Source: Nocardia neocaledoniensis (GTDB lineage Bacteria > Actinomycetota > Actinomycetes > Mycobacteriales > Mycobacteriaceae). Taken from it: a DNA stretch of 64,000 nucleotides. The stretch is taken from contig NZ_JARWOJ010000132.1 in assembly GCF_029868625.1 (NCBI RefSeq), forward strand, positions 1 through 64,000, given 5' to 3'. Below, piece by piece: positions 14,460-23,843 of the stretch. Each line of letters opens with the position of its first letter. The stretch's first letter is position 1. The notes under the pieces are model-generated. The model did no database searches, was not told where the DNA came from, and was given only the letters and a program-made list of their open reading frames with translations. Position numbers and translations under genes: made by a program.

Positions 14460-16922
14460 ATGTTGCGGCGCGGGGAGGTGTTCGCCGGGTTCGTCATCGA
14501 ACGCGAGCTGGGTCGCGGTGGCATGGGCGCGGTGTACGCCGCCCGCGACCGCAGGCTGCCGCGGCTGACCGCGCTCAAACTGATGCACCGGGAGCTGTTC
14601 ACCGACCGCGAGGTCCGCGCCCGCTTCGAGCGGGAAGCCGACCTGGTCGCCCAGCTCGACCACCCGAACATCATCACCGTCTACGACCGCGGCCTCGACG
14701 AGGACCGGCTGTGGATCGCGATGCAGTTCGTCGACGGTGTCGACGCGGCGGCGGTTCCGGCCGCGCGATTCGGGGTGGAGCGGATCGCGCAGATCGTCAC
14801 CCAGACGGCGAGCGCGCTGGACTACGCGCATCGGCGCGGGGTGCTGCACCGCGATGTGAAGCCGGCCAACATCCTGCTCTCCCAGACGGCGGGTGTCGGC
14901 GCCGGATTCGACGAGCGGGTCGTGCTCACCGACTTCGGCATCGCGAAACTGCTCGACGACACCGGCGGCCTGACCCGCACCGGCCAGTTCACCGCCACCA
15001 TCGCCTACGCCTCCCCCGAACAACTCACCAGCTCGCCGCTGGATCACCGCTGCGACCAGTACTCCCTGGCCTGCACCGTCTTCCGCCTGCTCACCGGCAC
15101 CGGGCCGTTCGACGCGCCCAATCCCGCCACCGTGATGCTCGGCCACCTCAACGCCTCGCCGCCGCAGGCCAGCTCGCTGCGCGGCACCCTGCCGCCCGCC
15201 GTCGACACCGTCCTCGCCAAGGCGATGGCCAAGGACCCGGCGCACCGCTTCGCCACCTGCACCGATTTCGCGCTCGCCCTCACAGAGGCCCTGCGTCGCC
15301 GCTCCCACCCGTCGACGGGCGGAGTCCCACTGACCCGCGACCAGCCCAGAACCGGCGCGGCACCGGCGACGCGCCCCGGCTCGCCCCCGGACGACCGCCG
15401 CCGCCCCCACGCCACGAGCGGCCCGCCGGGCCCCGGCCACCGGTCGGACACGGCCAGGGCGGATGCCCCTCGAACGCCGGCGCATGATCTCGCCCGCCGC
15501 CTCGACCCGACAACCCCGGGCCCGGCCACCCCGGCCGACGGCCGACCCCGGATCGACACCCGGCACCCGGACCGCCACCCCGGCACGGTGGCGGAGCCGC
15601 CCGTAAGCCCCAGCGGACCGTCCGCGGGCGGACCATCGTCCGGCCTTCGCCACGGCGGTACCCACGCGGGCGCTGAGGCACCCGCGGCGGCGTCGGTCTC
15701 CGAACGCGAGCGACACCAGCGCCACGCTGCGACACTGCATTCCGAACACGAGCATCGGAGCCGTGACGCGGTACCCACCGCGGCATCGGGATGGCTCAAC
15801 GCCGTGCACGGCTGCCTGCTCGGCGGCGCGCTCGGGGACGCGCTCGGCGCGCCGGTGGAAGCGCTGTCGCTGCACCGGATCCGGGAGATCCACGGCCGCG
15901 ACGGTGTCACCGATGTCGACCAGCTGCGCATTTCCGAGGAGACACAGCTGACCGCCTTCACGGTGGAGGCGTTGATCCGCGGCTCGGTGCGGGCCAGGGC
16001 CAAGGGCATCGGCGGTGCGACCATGGGGTTGCTGCAGCAAGGCATGCTGGTGTGGTTGCGGGGGCAGGTCGCCGAGGTGGCCGACCAGCCGGTCACGCTG
16101 TTCAGTTCGCTCAGCGGCCACCCGGAACTGATCGAGCAACGCGGCGTGGCGAATTCGGTGTACACAGCGCTGCGGCAGGCGGCCGCGCGACAGGCACCGA
16201 CCAGCCCGCTCGGTACCCGCGAGCGGCCCATCAACAACTCCAAGGGCAGCGGCGCGGTGATGCGCGCCGCGCCCTGCGGATTCGGCTACGCCGCGGACCG
16301 CTCCGGCGCCGCGACGGGCACCATCTTCGAATTGGGTTGCGACGCCGCCGCGCTCACGCACGGGCACCCGAGCGGCTGGCTGCCCGCGGGCACGCTGGCC
16401 GCGCTGATCTACCGGCTCGCCCGCGGCGACGACACCGCGACGGCGCTGGCCCACGCACGCACCGAACTGGGGAGCTACCCGGACCACGAGGAAACCTCGG
16501 CGGCGCTCGCGGCGGCGGCCACACTGGCCGGCCGACTCGAGCGCGAACGGCGCGCGCCGGAACCGGAAGACATCGAAACCCTCGGCGCGGGCTGGATCGG
16601 ACCAGAAGCCCTGGCCATCGCCGTTTTCGCCGTGCTCGCCGCCGAAAACCGCGGCGGCGCACCCCACGACATCGTCCGCGCCGGACTCCTGCTCTCGGTC
16701 AACCACTCCGGCGACAGCGACGCCACCGGCTCCCTCGCGGGCAGCCTCCTCGGTGCCCGCTACGGCCACACCGCCCTCCCCCACCGCTGGGCCCGCACGG
16801 TCGACGCCCGCTCCGCCCTCGACCGCCTCGCCACCGACTACTGCACCGAATTCGGCCTCACGCCGCCTCGCGACGAACACGGCCAGCCCACCCGCGACTG
16901 GTTCGACCGCTACCCCGCCTGA
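14460..16922 (+). CDS. Ser/Thr protein kinase fused to ADP-ribosylglycohydrolase
   Basis: This 820-residue protein joins two enzymes. Residues 1-280 form a Hanks-type kinase with the glycine loop LGRGGMG, Lys in TALKLM, the catalytic HRDVKPAN near 129 and DFG near 158. Residues 280-440 are a Pro/Thr/Gly-rich linker. Residues 442-820 match the ADP-ribosylglycohydrolase (DraG/ARH) fold: GCLLGGALGDALGAP, the metal-site region SEETQLTAF, NNSKGSGAVMRAAP, LTHGHPSGWLPAG and NHSGDSDATGSLAG. The usual DDT of the metal site is EET here, a conservative change that may alter activity. There is no membrane segment. The start ATG follows GGGGGCAGG. A strong hairpin follows the stop. The role is inferred to be phosphorylation coupled to removal of ADP-ribose from proteins or nucleic acids. 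Confidence 0.9.
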   Translation: MLRRGEVFAGFVIERELGRGGMGAVYAARDRRLPRLTALKLMHRELFTDREVRARFEREADLVAQLDHPNIITVYDRGLDEDRLWIAMQFVDGVDAAAVPAARFGVERIAQIVTQTASALDYAHRRGVLHRDVKPANILLSQTAGVGAGFDERVVLTDFGIAKLLDDTGGLTRTGQFTATIAYASPEQLTSSPLDHRCDQYSLACTVFRLLTGTGPFDAPNPATVMLGHLNASPPQASSLRGTLPPAVDTVLAKAMAKDPAHRFATCTDFALALTEALRRRSHPSTGGVPLTRDQPRTGAAPATRPGSPPDDRRRPHATSGPPGPGHRSDTARADAPRTPAHDLARRLDPTTPGPATPADGRPRIDTRHPDRHPGTVAEPPVSPSGPSAGGPSSGLRHGGTHAGAEAPAAASVSERERHQRHAATLHSEHEHRSRDAVPTAASGWLNAVHGCLLGGALGDALGAPVEALSLHRIREIHGRDGVTDVDQLRISEETQLTAFTVEALIRGSVRARAKGIGGATMGLLQQGMLVWLRGQVAEVADQPVTLFSSLSGHPELIEQRGVANSVYTALRQAAARQAPTSPLGTRERPINNSKGSGAVMRAAPCGFGYAADRSGAATGTIFELGCDAAALTHGHPSGWLPAGTLAALIYRLARGDDTATALAHARTELGSYPDHEETSAALAAAATLAGRLERERRAPEPEDIETLGAGWIGPEALAIAVFAVLAAENRGGAPHDIVRAGLLLSVNHSGDSDATGSLAGSLLGARYGHTALPHRWARTVDARSALDRLATDYCTEFGLTPPRDEHGQPTRDWFDRYPA

Positions 16923-16978
16923 CCCGCCGTCACGAATCACCAGCGCCGATCGGCGATCACGTCCGGTACACGCAAGCA

Positions 16979-17014
16979 CTCGGGCCCCGGTGGACGATTC
17001 CACCGGGGCCCGAG
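16979..17014. terminator. bidirectional hairpin terminator
   Basis: A perfect 15-bp stem, CTCGGGCCCCGGTGG at 16979-16993 pairing with 17000-17014, closes a 6-base loop. It lies between the stops of two convergent genes, the kinase fusion and the ABC permease. No U-tract is visible on either strand, which is common for actinobacterial terminators. Confidence 0.8.
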
Positions 17015-17029
17015 GACGCGACCCGCGCC

Positions 17030-19561
17030 TTACAGGTCCGCGATCGCCGCCAACGGTGGCGTCCGCGCTGCCCGCACACCGGGCCACACGGCCGCGAGCA
17101 CACCCACCACACCGGAGGCGATCAGTACCGCCACCAGCTGCGACCACGGGATGGTGATCTGGTCGATGCCCAGGTCACGCAGGGTGCGCAGGAAGCCGAC
17201 GCCGAGCGCGATGCCGAGGATGAGGCCGACGATGGCGCCGAAGATCGCGATCAGCATGGATTCCAGGTAGATGGTGCGGCGCACCTGGGATCGCTGGGTG
17301 CCGACCGCGCGCAGCATGCCGATCTCGCGGCGCCGTTCCACCACAGACAGGGCCAGGGTGTTGATGATGCCGAGCACGGCGATCACCACCGCCAGCGCGA
17401 GCAGGCCGTAGAGGATGGCGAGCAGGGTGTTGATCTGCTGGCCCTGCGCGCCCTTGAACTGCTCGTGGTCTTGCACCTGCACCACCACGAACGGTTCGGT
17501 GGCCTTCTCCAGATTCGTCCGCATGGCGGCGAGATCGGTGCCCGGTTCCGCCTTCACCAGCACGAAGATGTTGGTGCGCAGGCTCTGCGGCATCAGCTTC
17601 TCGTAGACGCCGGGGTCGACGACCATGGGCCCGAGCAGCGGCGAATTGGCGTAGATGCCACCGACGGTGAGCTCGAGCTTCTGGTTGTCGAGGCTGGTCA
17701 CGGGCACCTTGTCGCCGACCTTCCAGCCGCGCTCGGTGGCCGCTGTCTCGTCGACGAGCAGCCCGTTCGCCGCGATCGTGGTGGAACCACTGATCACGTC
17801 GATGTCCATGACCGGATCGATCGGCCCGTCGGGTGAGGTGGCGCCGATCTGCTCGCCGTCGACCTTGAACGCGACGACCCTGATCCCGGTGACATCGCTG
17901 ACTCCGGGCACCTCCGAGCGCACGGCGTCGACGGCGCCGATCGGGGCGCCGATCATCTGCGGCCCCGCCAGCACGTATTCGGCCTTCACGCCCTTGTCGA
18001 TGAGCACGCCGACACTGGTCTTGGCCGAGGCGCCGAGAATGCCGATCGCCGAGACCAGCATCAGGCCGAGGGTCAGGGCGAACGCGGTGGCCGCGGTGCG
18101 CCGCGGATTGCGCACCGCGTTGTTGCGCGCCATCTGCCCGATCGGCCCGAACGGCCGGGTGAGCACGCCGAGCACCAGCACCATCGGCCGCGACAGCGCG
18201 GGCGCGGCCAGCAGCACGGCCAGGATCAAGCCCAGCGCGCCGATGCCGACGGTCACCGCCGCGCTCTTGCCGGTGCCCTGCGCGCCGACGTACACCAGCA
18301 CGCCACCGACCACCGCCATGACCGCGCCGGTCACGGTGCGGAGCCGCAACGAGTCACCCGCGCTGGCGAATTCGGAACGCATCGCCTCGACCGGCGGCAC
18401 CTTGGCCGCCCGGCGCGCCGGCGCGTAGGCACTGGCCACGGTGACGATCAGGCCGACCAGCAACGCGACGATCGCGGTGCGCGGCAGCACCGTCAGCGAT
18501 CCGGTCGGCAGTCCCAGATCGAAGGCGTTGAGCAGCGCCGACAAACCGAAGGCCAACCCGATGCCCGCGGCGAGACCGATCGCGCTGCCGATCAGGCCGA
18601 TCACGATCGCCTCGCTGACGACCGACCGCCCGACCTGCTCCCGGCTCGCCCCGATCGCGCGCAGCAGCGCCAGTTCGCGCAGGCGCTGGGCCACGATCAT
18701 CGAGAAGGTGTTGTAGATGATGAAGGTGCCGACGATCAGCGCGATCGCGCCGAAGGCGAGCAGGAAGTAGTTGATGAAGGTGAGCGCCTCGGAGATCTCC
18801 TTCTTCATGTCCTCGCGGACCTCGTCGGCGTTCTGCACCTTGTAGTTCGGCAGTCCGGCGGCCAGCTGATCGCGCAGGTCGTCGGGGTCGACGCCCGGCT
18901 TCGCGGCGAGATCGGCGTAGGCGACGTGCGAGCCGTCGGTGAACAGCTTGCGGCCCTGCTGCTCGGTGAACATCACCGCGACCACACCGCTGCTCTCGGC
19001 GCCCGGCATCTCGTAGATGCCGGTGAGCGTGACGTCGAACGGGTCGCCCTTGGACGGGATGAGCACCTTCGTCCGCTGCCCGACCTGCAGGCCCGCCTTC
19101 TCGGCGCCGCTGCTGTTGAGCGCGATCTCGCCCGCCTCGGCGGGCGGACGACCGGCGACGAAGGTCTCCGGATCCTCGACCGCCTGCTCCGGCGGCAGGT
19201 AGGACAGGCCGAAACTCGGTGCGCCACCGGTCTGCACGGCCTTCTTGCCGTCGGGGTCGAGCAGGACGACCGGCCCGTTCACGGCAGGCGCGACCCGGTC
19301 GACACCGTCGGCCTTGGCCAGCGCGTCGACGATATTGGTCGGCACACCGAGCGACTGCCGCTCCTTGGGGCCGACACGCACGTCGACGCCCTGGGCCTGG
19401 CCTTCGAAGATGCCGTCGAAGGTGCGCTGCAGGGTGTCGGTGAAGACGAACGACCCCGAGATGAAGGCGGTGCCGAGCACCACCGACAGCAGCGTGAGAG
19501 CCAGCCGCACCTTGTGCGCGGCGAGATTGCGCAAGGCCACCTTGCGCATGGGGTTGGTCAT
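17030..19561 (-). CDS. FtsX/MacB-type ABC transporter permease
   Basis: This is an 843-residue membrane protein. An N-terminal membrane segment (ALTLLSVVLGTAFISGSFVF) is followed by a large extracytoplasmic domain, three membrane segments near 260-400, a second central pair, another extracytoplasmic domain and a final three-segment FtsX domain near residues 720-840. This duplicated FtsX layout is typical of actinobacterial MacB-like permeases that act mechanically on lipids, lipoproteins or peptides. It overlaps the ATPase gene by ATGA, so the pair forms one transporter. The substrate cannot be told. It ends at the shared hairpin terminator. Confidence 0.93.
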   Translation of the reverse strand: MTNPMRKVALRNLAAHKVRLALTLLSVVLGTAFISGSFVFTDTLQRTFDGIFEGQAQGVDVRVGPKERQSLGVPTNIVDALAKADGVDRVAPAVNGPVVLLDPDGKKAVQTGGAPSFGLSYLPPEQAVEDPETFVAGRPPAEAGEIALNSSGAEKAGLQVGQRTKVLIPSKGDPFDVTLTGIYEMPGAESSGVVAVMFTEQQGRKLFTDGSHVAYADLAAKPGVDPDDLRDQLAAGLPNYKVQNADEVREDMKKEISEALTFINYFLLAFGAIALIVGTFIIYNTFSMIVAQRLRELALLRAIGASREQVGRSVVSEAIVIGLIGSAIGLAAGIGLAFGLSALLNAFDLGLPTGSLTVLPRTAIVALLVGLIVTVASAYAPARRAAKVPPVEAMRSEFASAGDSLRLRTVTGAVMAVVGGVLVYVGAQGTGKSAAVTVGIGALGLILAVLLAAPALSRPMVLVLGVLTRPFGPIGQMARNNAVRNPRRTAATAFALTLGLMLVSAIGILGASAKTSVGVLIDKGVKAEYVLAGPQMIGAPIGAVDAVRSEVPGVSDVTGIRVVAFKVDGEQIGATSPDGPIDPVMDIDVISGSTTIAANGLLVDETAATERGWKVGDKVPVTSLDNQKLELTVGGIYANSPLLGPMVVDPGVYEKLMPQSLRTNIFVLVKAEPGTDLAAMRTNLEKATEPFVVVQVQDHEQFKGAQGQQINTLLAILYGLLALAVVIAVLGIINTLALSVVERRREIGMLRAVGTQRSQVRRTIYLESMLIAIFGAIVGLILGIALGVGFLRTLRDLGIDQITIPWSQLVAVLIASGVVGVLAAVWPGVRAARTPPLAAIADL

Positions 19562-20334
19562 CGGGTCTCCAGCGCCTTCATCCGGTCGAGGATCGAATCC
19601 TGGGTCGGATCGCGCAGTTCGTCCACGATCCGGCCGTCGGCCAGGAAGACCACCCGATCGGCGTACGCGGCGGCCCGCGGGTCGTGCGTCACGATGACCA
19701 CGGTCTGCCCGAACTCGTCGACCGAGGCGCGCAGGATCGACAGCACCTCGCCGGAGGAATGCGAGTCCAGGTTGCCGGTCGGCTCGTCACCGAAGATGAT
19801 CTCCGGCTTGCCGACCAGCGCGCGGGCACACGCGACGCGCTGCTGCTGACCACCCGACAGCTCGCTGGGCCGATGCTCGAGCCGGTCGCCGAGGCCGAGC
19901 CGCTTGACCACCGTGTCGAGCCACTCCTGGTCGGGCTTGCGGCCCGCGATGTCGAGCGGCAGGGTGATGTTCTCCAGCGCGGTCAGCGTCGGGACCAGGT
20001 TGAACGCCTGGAAGACGAATCCGATCCGGTCGCGGCGCAGGGCGGTCATCTGCTTGTCGGACAGCCCGGTCAGCGCGGTGTCACCGATGCGGACCGAGCC
20101 CGCGCTCGCGCTGTCGAGACCGGCCAGGCAGTGCATCAGGGTCGACTTGCCGGAGCCGGAGGGGCCCATGATCGCGGTGAACTCACCCCTGGCGAAGTCG
20201 GCTGACACTCCGTCCAGGGCCTTGACCTGGGTATCTCCCGAGCCGTACAGCTTGACCAGATCGTGCGCGGCGGCCGCGATCTCCGTGGCGGCAGCCGCGT
20301 CGGCGGCCTCGGTGCCCATGGCGTGCGAAGTCAT
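19558..20334 (-). CDS. LolD/MacB-type ABC transporter ATP-binding protein
   Basis: This is a 258-residue ABC ATPase with all motifs intact: Walker A GPSGSGKST near 58, Q-loop FVFQAFNLVPTL, signature LSGGQQQRVACARAL, Walker B IIFGDEPTGNLDS and the H-loop VTHDPRAAAYADR. The EPTGNLD sequence and the length place it in the LolD/MacB group. It directly precedes, and overlaps by 4 bases, the matching permease gene. The first ~25 residues are Ala-rich and may be extra. The upstream lyase gene is 127 bases away, so it may have its own promoter. Confidence 0.95.
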   Translation of the reverse strand: MTSHAMGTEAADAAAATEIAAAAHDLVKLYGSGDTQVKALDGVSADFARGEFTAIMGPSGSGKSTLMHCLAGLDSASAGSVRIGDTALTGLSDKQMTALRRDRIGFVFQAFNLVPTLTALENITLPLDIAGRKPDQEWLDTVVKRLGLGDRLEHRPSELSGGQQQRVACARALVGKPEIIFGDEPTGNLDSHSSGEVLSILRASVDEFGQTVVIVTHDPRAAAYADRVVFLADGRIVDELRDPTQDSILDRMKALETR

Positions 20335-20461
20335 GGTGTCCAGTCTGTCTGCCCACCGCGCACCGCGCCATCCGGAATTCCCCTGAGCTCAACGGCGCCG
20401 ACCCCGAGGGCCCTGCGTGGTCACGCTCCGCTACCGCCTCCGGGCCCGCCGGGATCGGCGC

Positions 20462-21382
20462 TCAGTCCCCCGGAACAACCCATTCGAAGGCGGCCGCTTT
20501 CGAGCGCGCCCCTTCGGCGGTGCGGGACCGGTTCGGTTCACCCAGTTCGGCGAGCAGTTCCTCGGTGAGGCCGACCAGGCTCGCCAGCGTCTCCGGGGTG
20601 AACCAGTCCGGGCGGGTGGCGAACAGGATGTCCTCGGCGGCGGTGTTGCCGCTGGCCCCCGGCGCGAACGGACAACCACCGAGGCCGCCCAGCGCGCCGT
20701 CGACCATGCCGGCGCCCGCCGCGACGGCGGCGAGGGTGTTCGCGACGCCCATGCCCCAGGTGTCGTGGCCGTGGAAGACGATCCGGCGAGGGGGTGTGCC
20801 CTCGCGCACCGCCGAGACCAGCGCGCTCACCTGGCCGGGATGGGCCTGACCGAGGGTGTCGGCGAGGACGATGTCGACGGCACCCTCGGTGCGCGGGTCG
20901 TTCGCGATGGCGAGCACCCTGACCGGGTCGACCCGGCCGTCGAACGGACAGGTGAAGGCGGTGGCCAGGCACAGCTGGATCTCGCCGCCCGCCTCGCGCG
21001 CCAACCGGATCGCGTCGGGCATCGCGGCGACCGAGGCCTCCGTGTCGCGCCCGATATTGGCCCTGTTGTGCGCGTCGGACACCGAGAAGCAGTACTGGAA
21101 ATTGCGCGCCCCGGCCGCCGCGGCCTTCTCGACATGGCGCGGCGTGGCCACCCACACCCAGCATTTCGCCAGCTCATCGGGCGTCAGCGCGGCGATCAGG
21201 TCGAGCGAGTTGGCCATCGGCGGCACGAGATCCGGCCTGGCCATCGAGCCGATCTCCAGCGCGGGCACCCCGGCGGCGAGTAGCCGCCGCACGATGTCGA
21301 CCTTGCGCTCGGTGTCGAGCATTTTGCCGGTGAGCTGGAGACCGTCGCGCAGCGTCACATCCCGCAGCAGCGGGGCCGTCAT
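20462..21382 (-). CDS. hydroxymethylglutaryl-CoA lyase-like protein
   Basis: This is a 306-residue TIM-barrel aldolase of the DRE-metallolyase family. The N-terminal RDVTLRDGLQ carries the catalytic Arg/Asp, FHGHDTWGMG provides the metal-binding HxH, and GGCPFAPGASGNTAAEDI is the HMG-CoA lyase signature with the active-site cysteine. The expected reaction is cleavage of a 3-hydroxy-3-methylacyl-CoA such as HMG-CoA to acetyl-CoA and a keto acid. The ATG at 21382 fits the start of family homology; the open frame extends further upstream without family-like sequence. The CoA-transferase upstream may supply its CoA ester. Confidence 0.9.
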   Translation of the reverse strand: MTAPLLRDVTLRDGLQLTGKMLDTERKVDIVRRLLAAGVPALEIGSMARPDLVPPMANSLDLIAALTPDELAKCWVWVATPRHVEKAAAAGARNFQYCFSVSDAHNRANIGRDTEASVAAMPDAIRLAREAGGEIQLCLATAFTCPFDGRVDPVRVLAIANDPRTEGAVDIVLADTLGQAHPGQVSALVSAVREGTPPRRIVFHGHDTWGMGVANTLAAVAAGAGMVDGALGGLGGCPFAPGASGNTAAEDILFATRPDWFTPETLASLVGLTEELLAELGEPNRSRTAEGARSKAAAFEWVVPGD

Positions 21383-21542
21383 CGCGGATCCGATTCCCGC
21401 GCCGGCACACACATCACCCCGCCGCACGGCTTGTCGCCGACGCTGGCCGGGGTCGGATGGACGGTCGGGCGCACATGGCCCGGACCGCGCTGTTCCCACT
21501 TGCTGCGCACCGGTGGGCGGCGTCTGCCGTGTACTCGCCTGC

Positions 21543-22763
21543 TCACTTCGCCTCCAGCGCGTCGATCTGGTCGTCACTCATCCCGAGCAGTTCGCCGAGC
21601 ACTTCCCTGGTGTGCTCGCCGAGGTCGGGGCCGACGTTCCGGATCGGCAGCGACTGTTCCCCGATCACCGGGACGATGCCGGGGAACCCCACCTGCTTGG
21701 GTTCGGGCTCGCCCACGTCGACGGGGAACGTCTGGATCATATTCCGTGCCCGGTACTGCTCGTCGGCCACGATGTCGGCGGCGGTGTAGATCGGGCCGCA
21801 CGGGATGGCCGCGTCGTCGAGCAGTTTCAGCGCCTCGTCGCGGGTGTGCCGGATCGTCCATTCGGCGATCGAGGCGTCGAGCCGCTCGCGGTGGCGCCAG
21901 CGTCCCGCGTTGTCGGCCAGCTCCGGATCGGCCGCCAGGTCGGGGCGGCCGATGAGCCGCATGTACCGCTGGAAGATGGCGTCCCCGTTGCCGCCGATGA
22001 TGATGCTGTAGCCGTCGCTGGTCGGGTAGGCGTTGCTGGGCGCGATGCCCTCCATCCGGCCGCCGACCCGCTCCCGCGTGATCCCGTAGGCGAGGTGGTC
22101 GGGCACCAGCGATTCCATCACCGACAGGATCGACTCGTTGAGGGCCACGTCGATGATTCGCTCCACCTGCGGCACCGGCCCGCTGACCCGTTCCCGCTGG
22201 AACAGCGCCATCACGGTGCCGAAGGCCGCGTAGATGCCCGCGATCGAGTCACCGATCGAGACACCGACGCGCACCGGCGGCCGGTCCGGGTCGCCGACCA
22301 GCTCCCGCAGGCCGCCCACCGCCTCCGCGACCGCGGCGAAACCGGGACGCGCGGCCATCGGGCCGGTCTGGCCGTAGGCGGAGATGCGGGTGATGACCAG
22401 CTTCGGGTTCGCTTCCTCGAGCACCTCGGGGCCCAGCCCCCACTTCTCGAGCATGCCGGGCCGGAAATTCTCCAGCAGCACATCGCAGTGCCGCACCAGA
22501 TCGAGCACGATCGCCCGGCCCGCGTCGGTGCGCAGGTCGAGCACGATCGACTTCTTGTTGCGGTTCACGGTGCGATACAGCATGGACGTGTCGCCGCCGT
22601 AGAGCCGCCAATTGCGCAGCTCATCGCCTGTTCCTGGTCGTTCGACCTTGATCACCTCGGCGCCGAAATCGCCCAGAATACGTCCGGCGGTGGGAGCGGC
22701 CACATAGTTGCCGAGTTCGAGGACGCGTACTCCGTCCAACGGCCGAATAGACTTGTCCGCCAC
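21543..22763 (-). CDS. class III (CaiB/BaiF) CoA-transferase
   Basis: This is a 406-residue protein starting with the family hallmark LDGVRVLELGNYVAAPTAGR and continuing with GAEVIKVERPGTGDELR, NRNKKSIVLDLR and LLENFRPGMLEKWGL. The catalytic aspartate is expected in the VGVSIGDSIAG segment near residue 170. Family members move CoA between carboxylic acids and often act on carnitine, oxalate, formate or dicarboxylic acids. The start is GTG. It lies between the TauD-like dioxygenase (48 bases upstream) and the HMG-CoA lyase-like gene (160 bases downstream), suggesting an acyl-CoA catabolic set. Confidence 0.93.
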   Translation of the reverse strand: MADKSIRPLDGVRVLELGNYVAAPTAGRILGDFGAEVIKVERPGTGDELRNWRLYGGDTSMLYRTVNRNKKSIVLDLRTDAGRAIVLDLVRHCDVLLENFRPGMLEKWGLGPEVLEEANPKLVITRISAYGQTGPMAARPGFAAVAEAVGGLRELVGDPDRPPVRVGVSIGDSIAGIYAAFGTVMALFQRERVSGPVPQVERIIDVALNESILSVMESLVPDHLAYGITRERVGGRMEGIAPSNAYPTSDGYSIIIGGNGDAIFQRYMRLIGRPDLAADPELADNAGRWRHRERLDASIAEWTIRHTRDEALKLLDDAAIPCGPIYTAADIVADEQYRARNMIQTFPVDVGEPEPKQVGFPGIVPVIGEQSLPIRNVGPDLGEHTREVLGELLGMSDDQIDALEAK

Positions 22764-22811
22764 CCCGCGACCTTAGCGCCTCCCCGCCGCCGCGGGGTTC
22801 AGCGGGATGTC

Positions 22812-23744
22812 TCAGCCGGCCAGCAGCTGCGGCTCCTCGACGATGGAGTAGTGCTCGGCGTCACCCGCGATGACGGTGCTCGCGCGGCCGTCGACGCCGA
22901 CCGGGACGTCGCCCGCGAGGGTGATGCGGGTCAGGCGGCGGGGCTGGTCGTCGTAGTCGTCGACCGCGTAGTGCTGGGTGGCGCGGTTGTCCCAGATGGC
23001 GACATCGCCGTCGGCCCAGGTCCAGCGGGTCGTGTTCTCCAGGCGCGTCACGCGGTCCTGGAACAGCCGGAACAACGCCTGGGACTCGCTGGTGGACAGG
23101 CCGACGAAATTCTTCACGAAGTGCCCGAGCAGCAGCGCGCGCTCGCCCGTCTCCGGATGCACGCGCACCACCGGGTGCTCGGTCTCGTAGTAGGTGGACT
23201 GGAACTCCGCTCGGTACTCCTCGGACTTCGGGCGCAACGGCTCGACATTGCGGGCGGCGTAGTCGTAGACGTTGGTGTGCACCGCGCGCAGGTTGTCGGC
23301 GAGCAGTTTGAGCGGCTCGGGCAGTGAGTTGTACGCGGCGACGGTCGAGGCCCAGGTGGTCGAACCGCCGTAGGTCGGCAGGTACTCGGCGCGCAGGATC
23401 GAGGCCTTCGGCACCCGGTCGACGAAGGTGACATCGGTGTGCCAGGAATTGGCGCGCCCGTTCTCGGAGTCGATGGCCAGGCTCTTCACGCCCTGCGACG
23501 TCACCGTCGGGTGCGGGGTGGTCGGGCTGCCGAGCAGCTGGGCGAACTCGTGCTGGCCGTCCTCGGTGAGGTGCTGCTGGCCGCGGAAGAAGATCACCTT
23601 GTGCTCGTTGAGCGCGCGCCGGATCGTGGCGACGGTCGCCGCGTCGAGATCACCGCCGAGGCGGACGCCCTCGACCCGCGCGCCGATGTGCGCGCCGAGC
23701 TTGGTCACCGTCACGGTGGCTGGGGTGGCGTGGTCGACCGTCAT
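22812..23744 (-). CDS. TauD/TfdA dioxygenase, Rv3406-type alkylsulfatase-like
   Basis: This is a 310-residue Fe(II)/2-oxoglutarate dioxygenase. The metal facial triad is visible as WHTD near residue 102 and the distal His in [15 protein letters not shown], with a 2-oxoglutarate-binding Arg in [13 protein letters not shown]. The wording closely resembles M. tuberculosis Rv3406, a type II alkyl sulfatase ([33 protein letters not shown]). The expected reaction is oxidative release of sulfite/sulfate or an aldehyde from an alkyl-sulfur compound. AGAGGTGA precedes the ATG. It is followed by the CoA-transferase gene. Confidence 0.92.
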   Translation of the reverse strand: MTVDHATPATVTVTKLGAHIGARVEGVRLGGDLDAATVATIRRALNEHKVIFFRGQQHLTEDGQHEFAQLLGSPTTPHPTVTSQGVKSLAIDSENGRANSWHTDVTFVDRVPKASILRAEYLPTYGGSTTWASTVAAYNSLPEPLKLLADNLRAVHTNVYDYAARNVEPLRPKSEEYRAEFQSTYYETEHPVVRVHPETGERALLLGHFVKNFVGLSTSESQALFRLFQDRVTRLENTTRWTWADGDVAIWDNRATQHYAVDDYDDQPRRLTRITLAGDVPVGVDGRASTVIAGDAEHYSIVEEPQLLAG

Positions 23745-23843
23745 GGGGGATCACCTCTGTCGTTGTGGAACGGTTGATGCGCGTCAAGCACACCGCGAAA
23801 GCCGTTCCACTGACAGGTTTTCTCTCGGGATGATCGGAACGGC

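Noticed and set aside
22782..22797. small hairpin between the TauD and CoA-transferase genes
   Set aside because: Only a 5-bp stem; too weak to call a terminator within a likely operon.
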